NCBI GenBank assembly: GCA_039654915.1
Contig: CM077593.1
Location: 41,448,501-41,512,500, forward strand
DNA: 64,000 nucleotides
Direction of reading: 5' to 3'
Source of the DNA: Aquilaria yunnanensis
Lineage: Eukaryota > Streptophyta > Magnoliopsida > Malvales > Thymelaeaceae
Position numbers and translations under genes: made by a program. This document shows positions 33,842 through 44,829 of the stretch, one piece after another; positions within the stretch are counted from its first letter, which is position 1, and each line of letters begins with the position of its first letter. Under the pieces are notes generated by a model, which worked only from the letters and a program-made list of their open reading frames with translations, was not told the DNA's origin and searched no databases.

Positions 33842-36149
33842 CTTTTAGCAAACTATGAACGTGTCTTGGCCTAGGAAGAGCTTCCTTGGTTCTAAAAATC
33901 CAAAAAAAATTTCATCATGATCAGTGACCAGAGCACAAAGTTTATTAATGTCTCTATGATGACGCTTAGGAGTGCGAATAAAGTTTCAACTTTCATGGTC
34001 AATGGTGTTTGGGTTTCAAATAACAATGTTTTGAAGTAGCTTATGTCAGCTTTTTTCAACAATTGTTTGCAATGAATAATTGCTCTACTTTTGAGTTGGA
34101 TCTAACTTCCCTTCATCACATTTTAGGGCCACTGCCTTAGTAGATTTAGGGATGCCAGTCATGAAGGAGAAGGCTATGAGCACTTTGTTTTCAATGAAAG
34201 GAATGAAAGCTCTGGGGTTGGACAGCATTCAACCCATCTTCTACAAAAAATTTTAGGGCATTGCCAAGAGGGATTTGATGAATTTTTTTTAGCAGGCTTT
34301 TTGGAAATGGGACCTTTCTAGTAGAGCTGGCTAAAGGTCTCATTGTTCTAATCCCTAAGGAGAAGTCGCCATCTTCTATCCAACAATTTTGGCCTATCAC
34401 TTTGTCGAATACATGCTAGAAGCTTATTTGCAAAATGTTGGGTTAATCAAATTTGGCCCATTATGCATGATATTGGCCCATTTCAAACTAACTTCCTACC
34501 AGGCTGAAGTAGTCATGATAACACTCTTATCTTGCAAGAAGTAGTTGATTTGATGAAGTAAATGATTGATAGAGAATATGTGTTATGAAGATTGACCTTC
34601 ACAAGGCTCTTGACATCGTTGACCGGGGGGTTTCTTCATCAAGTACTTGTCTGCTTTGATTTTCCTTCAGTTATTATTGATTTGATTATGATTTGTTGCT
34701 CCTCTGTCCAATTAGTACTGTGCTGGATTGGTGAGCAACTTCACTTATTTTAGCCTCACTATGAGTTACGTCAATAGGACCCCTTAGCCCCATTCTTATT
34801 TATCATAGTGATGGAAGAATTATCTTATATGATACAAGCCAAAATAGAGGCACAATTTTGGAAGCCTTTTAGGTTCAGTAGCCCCTTAAATTTGACATTT
34901 ATTTTTTGCTAATGATTTATTGTTGTTTGGGGCAATGACTATGAGTCAAGTAGATTGCATGGCTGATTGTCTTCAAGAGTTTGACCAAGCTTTAGGGCTA
35001 GAAATGACCCAGTAAAAATCTAAATTATTTGTCTCTAAGAACACAAATTCTTGGTTAGCTTGGCAACTAATCAAAAGGGTTGTGTCCCATTAACTAGTGA
35101 TCTAAGCCAATATCTTGGGGTACCTATTATCCATGGTAGGGTTACCAAGAAAACTTATGGCTTCATTTTGGAGAAGATGGATAAAAAATTGGAAAATTGG
35201 AAATAGAATTGCTTAACTCTTGTTGGCCAAGCAACTTTGGTAAAAATAGTATTGCTGGCTTTTTTTGCTGTAGCAAGCAAAGGACTAAGCTTCTTGTAGA
35301 TACTTGTGATAAAATTGATAAGCTGGGCAGGAATTCCTGTGTGGATCTATGGAGAGTGTCAAAAAATGTCTTGTGAACTGGCAACTTGTGTGTTCTCCTG
35401 AAGCTCATGGTGGCCTTGGTCTAAGATGTGTCCAAGATATGAATATGATGGCCTTCCAAAAGTTGGATCGCAGATTCTCCTAAGTTCATAAGCTATTTGG
35501 TGTCATATCTTTTAGAACAAGTACCTTACTAACCATCTTTCATGGGCTATAAGCATAAACAATTTTACTCCTATGGCTGATGGCCATATTGGGAACTAGG
35601 GATTTGTTTCAGATGGAAAACCTGTTAGAAAATTGAAAATGGGGAAATCATCTCATTGTGGTAGGATTACTAAGTGGGCGATGGCCCTTTGCAGGATATG
35701 GTCTTGGATGCAATCCCAGATTATAGTTGAACTAAAGGGCATCCGATATCATCAACAAGTATGCTTGCTACGATGTGATTCATATTGCTCACATCCATTG
35801 CACTCTTTTCTCCTTTACAACGATTGGCCAAGGTTCCATCTTCTTGACCCACTTATCAGATGGACTCTTTTCTATTTGGCACACATATTCTCTAAGTTGA
35901 GAAGAAGACGATGGCATGTAGCCTTTCGAGGATTGGTTTAGAAGGTTCTACTGGTGGGGAAAGATTTTTCCCTTATCTTTTCAACCTAAATAGACTTATG
36001 CATAATTTGAACAAAGGGCAATACGGTCTCACATTAAATATCAAATGTCCTTGGTGTAGTCATGTTATGGAGGTTGTGAACCATATATTTCATTGTTGTA
36101 CATATACGGGGCAACAATGGCTGCAGATTGTGCGAGAGAAAGACCTATT
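33842..36149 (+). pseudogene. L1-type LINE reverse transcriptase and zinc-binding domain (element I, left part)
   Basis: Over shifting frames the L1 ORF2 order is readable. The region before reverse transcriptase has an 'EELPWF-KS-KNFIMI-DQSTKF' block at 33878. The 'MKGMKALGLDSIQPIFYKKF' block is at 34195, 'LIVLIPKEKSPSSIQQFWPITL' near 34340, 'HDNTLILQEVVDLMK' near 34513 and 'MKIDLHKALDI' at 34583. The FADD catalytic motif reads FAND at 34905-34916. At the C-terminal side the reverse-transcriptase-associated zinc finger appears as CPWC ... NHIFHC (36046-36093). It starts in mid-protein at 33842 and is cut by the solo LTR G; the RNase H domain continues at 51733. Non-LTR elements copy by target-primed reverse transcription. 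Confidence 0.75.
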
Positions 36150-37029
36150 TGTTGGGTTTCGGGAGCAAACAGCACAGCAGAATTTAACCAAAACCCTTCA
36201 GGATCCAAGTGAAACGGGGTAAACCGGGTGTTCAAAAATTGTCATACCTAATTTTCGGTTCAGATCTCTCACTCAACTATAGAGTCGAATCACAAAACTT
36301 GAACAGTTGACGTGTTCGAGCTCCCTATGGTATCCACACGAGCCTCTCGGGATCACCACGCTTCCACCACGTCCCGGTAGATGCGTTTCTCTTCCGCTCA
36401 CAGTGCTAGCTTGCGTCCTCCAAGGAATTGCAAGAGAAGAGTGCGGCTGTCCTTTTGGGAGGCTAGGGCAAGGAGACCTACGAATTTCTCACTAGAAGTT
36501 GTATTTATAGTGAGATTCAACTTCCAGGCCTAATAGGTTTCAAAGCCCTAATCCAATTAGGCTTTAATTTCGGGCTTAATAATGGCTCAACTATTGGGCC
36601 CATTATTAATACAAAATTATTGTGAAACCAAAACCCAAATTATTAGCCCATGCACTCTAATGATCCAAATAGCTCTATGTGTGCAACCCAATAGGCTCTT
36701 ACCACGTTGGCAATGATCATAAATCACATTTATGATCATAAGCAATGAGCGGTGTCTAGCAACACATCATTGCTACCCAAGTGACAAGATTGTCGATGAT
36801 TCGACTAAACCTTTATGATCATCACCGATATATGACATTGTCCCTTTGTCCAAGATATCAAGACTAAGCATGAGACATGGAATGTGTCACTCTCGTATAG
36901 CCCAATCTTTGGTTTCTTGATTACAGAGTAGACCAACTTAAACTGATGACATTGATATCGTATATCAACTCATCTGAGCATGGCCATGCATTTTTCTAAA
37001 TCTTACTCTATCAAGGGGCCCGAAGATAT
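36150..37029 (-). repeat. Copia solo LTR G, left part (LTR 3' end on this side)
   Basis: Reverse complement of the C-family LTR, beginning TGTTGGGTTTCGGGAG. Together with 51194-51727 it makes about 1.41 kb, one complete LTR and nothing else. CTATT is found at 36145-36149 and again at 51728-51732, so it is a genuine solo LTR left by recombination between the two LTRs of a full element. F is inserted at GATAT (37025-37029). The open frame at 36307-36495 is also open in the C LTRs on their antisense strand. Confidence 0.92.
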
Positions 37030-37864
37030 TGATGCCCAGCAGCATCTTCGTCAGGTGACATTATGACTTCGGGAGGGACTTCCTGAGAGGGAGGACGTCT
37101 AGAGCAAAGATTTCCCAGAGGAGTGTGCCTGAAATGCTCAGAAAAAAAGGTTAGGAGGTCCCCAGAGTATTTTTCCGGGGAGGAGCCTCCGAATCCCAAG
37201 TCAGTGTTCTAGGGGGAGATAGAGGAAGAGCACTAAGAAGCTGGGTGGTCTTGCCTGTTCCTGTGTTCTCAGGGGGAGGGGCCGGATCCTTTTCCAGGGC
37301 CTGTTTCCTGGTATTTATAGGGGTGCCCAGCCTATTCAGATCGCGACACGTGTTCGGTCGGATGTGATCTGTACTTCTGGGCGTAAGGGACAGGTAGCCG
37401 TTTGTAGGCTCCTCGAGTCTGGGACCGAGACAGGTCGTGACAAGACTTGGACGGCATCGGCATGTCAGACCGCCATTCGAGGCGGCATGTAGCGCATGTG
37501 GGCGACATGTCAGAGACTCCTTAAATGCTCATGCCGTACTCCCGAGGTCCTCTGGGCGAGGTTGTCCTTTGGTACGGACGCCCCTCTTCGGAAATTATGC
37601 CTGTAGTTCAAGGAGTTCCCTGGTCCGGGGGTTCCGCCTTCGGGGAGATTCTCTCCTGCTTGAAACAGCTGGTTCTTCATCCCCGAGGGAGCCGCTAACA
37701 TCCTTGAAATTCCTGACGTACTAGCCGAAGTCCCAAGTTCGAGGTGTTTGACTTCGCTCCTTCGGAGGTCAGTGATAGCGCCTCTCTCGGATGACGTCAG
37801 GCTTCCCGACCACACTTTTGGCAGGAAGTATGTACTGAGAGAGGTGATAGCCTTTCGGCTATCA
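37030..37864 (-). repeat. 3' LTR of element F (835 bp)
   Basis: Reads TGATGCCCAGCAG ... GGCTATCA on the plus strand, matching 50329-51188; the right copy has about 24 extra bases near 50985-51008. A TATA box for the minus strand (TATTTATA on plus) is at 37312-37319. The last 20 bp form a perfect 8-bp stem with a TTTC loop (37845-37864). Open frames 37437-37724 and 37748-38020 arise from LTR sequence. Confidence 0.92.
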
Positions 37865-37880
37865 CAGGCCCCCCTTCGGA
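37865..37880 (-). other. Polypurine tract of element F
   Basis: On the minus strand this reads TCCGAAGGGGGGCCTG immediately before the 3' LTR, in the expected position for plus-strand priming. Confidence 0.7.
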
Positions 37881-38286
37881 AAGCCGAAGTGGAAACTTCG
37901 GCTTGTCGGCTTTCGAAGGGTGTCCTTCGAGGCCTTGGGTGTAATACCTGTGCTGAAGATGTACCTTTTGTTCGAAGACATAGGCTGTTCGACCATAGCC
38001 TGTCTTTTGGTGTCTTCTAGGTAACCCACTTCTTTCCTTTTGCAGGTCTGCGCAACGTCGCGTCTTGTAACCAGGCGTGTTAGTCTGGAGTGGCGTGCCC
38101 AGGGTTTAGGGGTGTCAGAAGGCGTGTCCCTCTTTTGGCACGACGGCTGACACGTGGGACGCTTGTCATTGGAGGGGACTGCATCGGTTACGGCAGGCGC
38201 GCCTTTTCATGCACAGAGAGCAGTTATGGTGACTTTTTGCCTTCGTGGAGTACTTATGATGCCGGTTCGCCTATCCTCCCTCGGCC

Positions 38287-38294
38287 TATATATG
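38287..38294 (+). promoter_or_regulatory. TATA box of the antisense extra gene in F
   Basis: TATATATG in the context CCTATATATGGCC lies 260 bp upstream of the ATG at 38553, outside the LTR and oriented for the extra gene. With the introns and the AATAAA at 44500 it suggests an independent transcription unit. Confidence 0.5.
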
Positions 38295-39357
38295 GCCTGT
38301 TCCATCATAAGCTCCTTTTGTTCTACTTTTGCTCTTCCCCTGCTCACAACTGTTTTTGCGTTTTTTGCGGCGGTGCTTTTTCTTAGGCGATTTCCGGCCA
38401 CCTTTTATGATGGTGACTCCAAACCAAGACTTTGGCAAAATGTTTGGTGGGTTTTGACTGTCAAAATTCTTTGATTTTCTGTGCTCTTTTGCTTTTCTGA
38501 AAGCTTTCCCGGAGTCGAATTTTCATCCCCCGAAGTCCTTTTTTCTTCGAAAATGTCTTCGCCAACTCCTCTTATGACTGTTTCCCCCATCCCAGAGAGC
38601 TGGCTTCCTCTTCTCAATCATACTTGCTGTACGACTTCAGAAAAATTGGAAAGATGGGCCAAAAAGTTCTTTCTTGCTTCTTACGCCACCACCAGACTTC
38701 TTAGCTCTCAGGAGGTCAGTTTTATGAACCGCCGAAATGAGGTTACCGTTTTTCGTGCCCAACTGAAGGCCGGACTTCGGTTTCCTCCCTCAAAGGTGAT
38801 TTGCGACTTTTGCCAATTTCATGGCATTGCCGTAAATCAACTTCCCCCGAACTCGTACTGCTATTTCAACGCCTTCCTTTGCATGTATGGCGTTTTCAAA
38901 ATAGAACCCCATTTCATTCTTTTCATGCAGTACTATAAGCTCTACGCAGTCCTGAAGGGTGGCTTTTACTTTATGCTACCTTGGGGATCAGGGAGCAAAA
39001 AGTATATGTTCACCTTCGCCACTAAAGACAGCTGGCGAGGGTGGCAGGGAAAATTCTTTTTTCTCAAGATGGAGGAGGCCTGGTCGTACGTTCCTACCAA
39101 GTGGGCTCGGGGAAAGCTAAAGACGGATGTTGTAAACCCGAAGAGGCTGCTGACTCCTGAGTTGGCGATCAGATTCGCGGACTTTGACAGACGGATCCGA
39201 GTAGTCTCCTACTGGGATTCCGAGGTCCCTTCACGCTCCCTCTACCCTTTCCCATCATGTGGAAACTGATGACCGAGGAGGTCCTTTGGGAGCTAGGGTA
39301 GTGAAGGAGCACGAGACAGACCTCGAGATGCCGGCTCCTGCCATCATAGGGAAAAAC

Positions 39358-42300
39358 TGTTAGGCACCTCCTGAGTGCTTGGCTTAGGCCAAGGAATATC
39401 ATGAAAAACCGAGGAAAATGAGAGAAAACAGAAAGGGGAAGTAAGAGAAGCTCCGGAGACTAGTACAGTGACTTATGTCCAAAACTGGAGACTTTCAGGA
39501 CTTAATTGCACATAGAAAATGAACTATGGGAAAGCTGACAGAAAATAGAGAAAGGGGACTAAATTGTGCACTAAGTTAAGTGGTACAATTGAAACTACAA
39601 ACTTAAGGATGGCATTGTTGGCCATGCAAAATTCTATGATGGCTAGTGCAAGACTAGACCATTTGTGGGAGACAACAATGATTACTAGTCAAAATCTTGT
39701 CTACCACTAGTGTACTATTCACTAGTTACTAGTTAAGCTAACTAGTCCTTATTTAGTTACATGGCCGGTTTTACAAGGGAGATTTTGTGGCCTTGGTACT
39801 TGTGTTACCTTGTGCTTGGCATAATGGGCCAAGAAATGACTTGATTGACATTTTGAACACAAGTTTTAAGGGCGGCATTGTACTTATATGGATTTGAGGG
39901 CCGTATTGCTACATGCAAAGAAGTAGAAGGCAAAAGTTAGCATTTAGCTAACTAAAACCCAAGTTAATTCGGCCGAAACTAGTCAAAGCCTATTTGTTTC
40001 ATTTCGGGCTTGCTTTGTTCATAGCCTAACCGAGAGTTGCTCTTGAGTTCTTTCACAAATTGGCTTTGAAATTCAAGAGTCTTGAAGATACTTGAAGGGT
40101 TCAAGCTTGGAAGGCTTGTTTCGGCATAAGCTCACTTGGAATCAAGCTTTAGTTCATGAAATTTCAAGAAGGCCGAAAGCTAATGAGCTAGGGTTTGAGG
40201 TAATGCTTATGTTCCTTGAATACATGGTATTTTCTTCCATGAACAAGGGATTAAAGTGCTAAATTAGTATTGGATTGGGATAATTGAACAAGCTTGATGT
40301 CGGTTTAAGAAGTTGTTGTTGGCCGAATGTGTTGGAAGATTTATCTTATAGTTCTTCTTGATTTCCATGGAAATTAATCCATGACTAAGTGTGTTGTTGC
40401 CTATTTATACTTGTGCTAGGCGAAACTTGAGCAAAGAACATCAAGTTGAATAAGTGGAAGTTTGGCCGAAAGCTACACTTTGAGGTAATGGTGTGTTCCT
40501 TGTTGAATTGCATGGTATTAGTGCCATGGACATTGATTAATAATGCTTTGATGATCATATGTTGGATTGAATGGATGAGGAACATTGTAATGTGAAGTTT
40601 AGCTTTAAGGCCGAGGGCTTGAAGTGGCATAGATTAGTGCCCATTGCTTGAATACATGGTAATGGTGCCATGAAACAATAGTCATTGATGTTTGATGCAT
40701 ATGTGTGGAGTTAGAGTGATGAAGGACATTAGTATGTATAGTTGGGCAATGTGGCCGAGAACATGGGTTAAGGTATTTATATGTGTTTTGCTTGGTTACA
40801 TGGTATTTGTGCCATGAGTAAGCTTACTGGATGTTTAGTTGCTCATGTGGTGAAATGGAATGTTGAGTAGTGCAACTATGTGGAATTGGGCACTTTGGCC
40901 GAAAGCTTGATTTAGAGTGAAATGGTGCATTTCACTTGGTTACTTGGCAATAATGCCATGGATGATGTTCATTGATGATTAGAATATCATGTGGTATGTT
41001 AGAATGATGGGCAGCACATGTATGGATATATTGGGCCTTTTGGCCGAGAGCTTAAATGTGTGCATTGTAGTGTCCTTCATAGAAATCATGGTAGTTGATC
41101 CATGGGTTTGTGTTGTTAATGCCTATGTATTGTTATGGTAGGCATTGTGGTTGAAGGGTACTTGGACATTTGAAGTTGGCTTGAGACCGAGAGCTATTGA
41201 GGTAGGGTTCACTGGCACTTGACTTTGCTTGGTAATGTACACCATGATTCAAGTGTCTAGAGTGGCTAAGTGATGGTTAAATGTGCCATATGACCTTAGT
41301 TTCTTGATGGGCTTAATGCTTATACTTGGTTGTTTTGTTGATTAGCTAATTAACTATGGTACATCTACTAGAAATGCAAGTAAATGTGGCCTATTTGCTT
41401 GGCATTTTGGGAGCTCCAAATGGAAATGGTGTATTGGTAAGTTGTGTGCAAGAAATGCACATGGGTACATGTATGGCTTATATGGCCGAGAGCAACATTG
41501 TGGAGTGTGTGTGTGTACTTGTGTGCTTTGGTGTTTCCTTGTGCATGCTAACCCCACTTATGAAATATTTGACTTATTTATCTGTCTTGTATATGTATAT
41601 GCCTGTTTTTCTTGTCTTGGTGTTTGTTTTGCAGGTTGAGCTAACTAATGGGAGGTTAAGCTTTGAGTGATTACTCAGCTTAACTAAATAGACTCAATAT
41701 GAGTTGTATATGTTTTAAGTTAATCCTACTGAGTTATATGCTCACTGCCCATCCTTTATTTTTCAGGCAAGGATATTCGGCCTAAGTAGTGCTAAGCTGC
41801 CTTGTGTGTGTGCTTAGTGTTTATTTGCTTAGTTACCAAGGTATGTGCCAATGTGTGCTTGGCGTAGCATTTTGGTTTCATTACAAGTCTTATTTACCTA
41901 TGGTTGGCCAAAACTTATGTTTTAAGTTTGCAGGCTGTAGAGTGGGAACTGTCTAGGAGAGCATGGATACTTGGACTTTAGCTCTGATTGAGGTATTCAG
42001 CTTTATGACCATGAATATGGCCATAGGTTTGGTGTTGCAGTGTGTACTTCTGTATGGGATTCTCAAGGTTTTGTTTGACCATTAGGAGTATGGTCTCGGG
42101 TTGTATGTAACTTGGCATGAACAACTTATGGATGCTTGGCATTTATAGCCATGGTAGATACTAGGTAGACTACCATTTTGAATTGTACATATATGTAGTC
42201 TTGGATACCTAGTTTGTGGATGTTTTGTGGATTTTGGATGCCAAGTTATGTATGGACTTATGGATGGCATTATGCTTGCCTATGTACGCTAGATATTATG

Positions 42301-42769
42301 GGCCAAAGTTGCCACTTTTATGTGAATGGTTATGGACCTAGTTATGTGGAACTGTGGTGCATAATGGCATGTACATTAGTAGGCCGAGAGCATCATGCAT
42401 TTTTACTTGTTGTTTTCAGAAATCTAAACCAACCTTGTGGGCTTCTTGGTTGCCATATAGTTAGTACACTTGATGCACACCACGTATGCACTTAAATTGC
42501 ATTTAAGTGTTGCCTTGCTTGTTATGCAAGTTATTAATTGAAACCTTGCTTGTTGTGCAAGTTAGGGGTTTTGGGCCTTGCCCTTGCTGCAAGTTGTTAA
42601 TGGGTCTTGTTAAAGCCACCTGGGCCACCTCCCAGGCCTCTTAACCTAAGAAAATAAGACTTAAAAGTTGCCATTACTTGCTTGGCCGAACCAAACACTT
42701 TGAGATTAATTATTGGGTTTGGGAGTTAAATTAGTAAATGATAGGCCAGGGCCTGAGTGAGGTGTGACA
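39358..42769 (+). mobile_element. Element H: 3.4-kb solo-LTR-like insertion in F
   Basis: It starts TGTTAGGCACCTCC and ends GAGGTGTGACA. AAAAC is found on both sides (39353-39357 and 42770-42774), and removing the insert rejoins the F extra gene in a sensible frame. There is no gag-pol. TG...CA ends with a 5-bp duplication indicate a solo LTR of a Ty3/gypsy-like element with very long LTRs, or a noncoding element mobilised by one. Contents: a leader-like first 800 bp, a 144-bp tandem array at 40171-41330, and splice-acceptor-like 'tttgcag' spots near 41635. The direction is not certain; plus is assumed from the TG start. Open frames inside (41356-41670, 42214-42495) show no domain. Confidence 0.85.
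40171..41330 (+). repeat. Tandem array of a 144-bp unit inside H (about 8 copies)
   Basis: Two landmarks recur in step. GGCCGA or a one-base variant lies at 40171, 40321, 40464, 40609, 40753, 40897, 41042 and about 41185. An inverted repeat CATGG-N8-CCATG (or a close variant) lies at 40223, 40366, 40511, 40655, 40799, 40943, 41087 and about 41229. Successive distances are 142-150, mostly exactly 144. Between landmarks the units are diverged, so the array is old or loosely constrained, with the palindrome the best kept part. Confidence 0.88.
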
Positions 42770-44408
42770 AAAACTCCTGGCTGGGAAAACTCCTTCGGAA
42801 AGAGGTTACTTACGAGACCTTTTGTGAGCGTAAGTTATTTCAAAATTTTTTTGTTATAGATACATCTTAGACTCACACTGATGTTTTCCTTCTATTTCAG
42901 AGATGGGCGACGAGTCCGCTGGTTACTACAAGGCGCTCTTCCTCGGTCAAGCCGAGAAGGGGGAGCAAACAAAGAAGGCCATCTCCCGAAGGCAGAAATC
43001 GTCTGGGGCCGGGCCATCCTCAGCAAAACGGGCGAAGAAAGACGCGCCTCCTCTTCACCCGAAAATTCCCAAGGAGGCGCATGAAGAGCCTGACGCCGCT
43101 GTTGCCCCGCCCACCGAGGTCGCCACTAACGCCCTTTCTCGGAGTCCCACTTCCTCGGCGGCTCTTCTGGACACCTTGGTGGAAGTCCCTTCTGCCGAGG
43201 AGCGCCGCAAGAGCAAGGGCAAGGAAATCTCTGCCGAGGGGGTCCGGGACTCCAACGATGAAGTTGCCGAGGTGCCGCCAGGTTTGTTTTCTAGACAAGC
43301 TGTAGTGTCTTTATTTTTTTTGAACTTTGAGGATTGCTTGCCTTAACAAGCTTCTTGTCTTGCCGTGTAGAGGAGGTACCATCTTCGGCATGGGTGGCTA
43401 AGCATGCCCGGAAACGAGCCCTTCGGGATTCCCATATCCCGAAGGGGAAGATCCCGAGGGAGCCTTTCTGGTCATTTACGGAGGACATGAACTTGTACTC
43501 CGGCAACTACCAGCAAATGGCCAACCAAATTTCAATTGGGATCCTCACCGAGGCCTCCTTCAAGTCTATTTCCGAGGCGTGCCCGGACAAAGAGTCCCTT
43601 GCTGCAAAAGTTTCCGAGCACACTGCCCAGGTATACTTCAGGCCTTTGTCTTTTCCTTTTGATTTCTTCTAAGTGTTTGGCTCATTTTTTGCCTTACTGA
43701 GTTTGTTCTTACTTTTTGCAGTTGTTGGGGTTTACTGGCCTCCTCAGGGTTCGGGCAGTGAAGCAAGCGACGTTCTGAGTCTAGGCCTTAGACTGTGTGG
43801 AGAAATCCAAGGTCATGTGCTCCGACTTAGTCGCCAAGAATGCGGAGATGGCTTAAGCTGCAAAGAAGGAGGTCGCTGCCGTTCAGGAAGAGTTATTGAA
43901 GGAAAAAGATGAGCTCTTGAAGGACTCCTCCCAAAAGATTTCTGACCTCGGCTCCAAGGTGACGGAGCTGACTTCGGCAAACGAGTCATATCAAAAGGAG
44001 AAGTCAAAGTTTGAGCCTTTCCTGGCGAAGCTGCTTGCTGAGAAGGCAGCGCTCTAGGCCGAGGTCGAGTTTTTGAAGAAGGAGCCGAAGAAGAAGAAGA
44101 TGAAGGCACTGAAGAAGGAGATCGCTGATCTGGAGAAGGAACTTGATGATTTAGCGGTCGAGAAGGAGAAGGCCGTCCAAGTGACCAAGGTCGGTTTTCA
44201 GGATGGCTTTTGCCTTGCTCGGCATCAAGTTCTGCAGAGGTTCCCCGATCTGGACCTCTCCTTTTTGGCGGCCCTAAACATCCCCGAGGGGCCTCGGTGG
44301 TCTTGGTCCAAAATCGAGCACCTCAACTTGCCCTTTCCTCTTCCGACGCCGAAGGCGGTGGACAAGGATGCAGGAGCTGGTGGCTCTCGAGATGCCGAGA
44401 TCCCTTAG

Positions 44409-44829
44409 CTTGTCTTAGGGTCCTTTGCCTTCTTTTTCTCCTTTTTTGTACTTCTTCTTTCGGCGAGCTTCCTTCTTTGGAATTAGATCCATCTCTGTCA
44501 ATAAAGACTCCTTCTTTCTTTTGTAAAAATTTTTTGGCTAACTCTTTTGCGCAAGATTTTTCATTTCCCATTGTCCCGAACACGTTCGCTCAAGAGACTT
44601 CGGAAAATCATATTTACGCTTATCACGCCAATTAGCCTTGGAATCACCCTCGTGAAAGTACATTTCCAACTTCAGAGAAGCTTGATAACCTTTGTAAATA
44701 AATTTTCTTAAACCGTGCTTGGCGACGACCGCTATGGTGAAAAGAAGCTTTTTGTACTTTAAAAAAAATTTCTAAGAAGTTTTTGTACTTAGAAATTTTT
44801 CTGACTTGTAGAATTTTCCCACCAAAATC
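44409..44829 (+). other. 3' flank of the extra gene and 3' end of F pol
   Basis: No gene. It holds the AATAAA of the extra gene and an AT-rich inverted stretch ('ctttttgtactt' and 'aatttttctaagaag'-like words repeated at 44745-44805) just before the pol stop on the opposite strand. The two genes converge here. Confidence 0.5.
44500..44505 (+). terminator. Polyadenylation signal of the extra gene
   Basis: AATAAA, 92 bp after the stop at 44408, in a T-rich context (the text after it has 'ttctttcttttgtaaaaattt'). The position is plausible for the plus-strand extra gene of F. Confidence 0.5.

Larger units (their letters stand above)
38553..44408 (+). pseudogene. Intron-bearing extra gene of F, antisense to gag-pol ('putative gypsy-type transposon' protein family)
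   Basis: ATG 38553 (MSSPTPLMTV; the frame is open from 38481) starts a domain readable to 39269, with YYKLYAVLKGGFYFMLP and GWQGKFFFLKMEEAW blocks like the plant family annotated as putative gypsy-type transposon. After the H insertion it resumes at 42775. Three GT-AG introns fit: 42830-42900, 43282-43370 and 43631-43721; all keep frame (phases giving CAG, GAG and a clean codon join). Exon 2 is Ser/Lys/Glu-rich. Exon 4 (43722-44408) is a Lys/Glu coiled coil ending at TAG 44406. Stops near 43777, 43783, 43855 and 44056, a shift near 39230-39290 and the H insertion make it a pseudogene. Its function is unknown. Confidence 0.75.

Noticed and set aside
40171..41330. Regular spacing considered as a CRISPR-like array
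   Set aside because: The unit is 144 bp with diverged copies inside an LTR of a plant retroelement; CRISPR repeats are about 21-48 bp, near-identical and prokaryotic.
41356..41670. 104-codon frame in H with Cys/Tyr/Val-rich, membrane-like text
   Set aside because: GT-rich repeat text (gtgtgtgtgtactt) creates it; no start context or partner, and H is a noncoding LTR-like insert.
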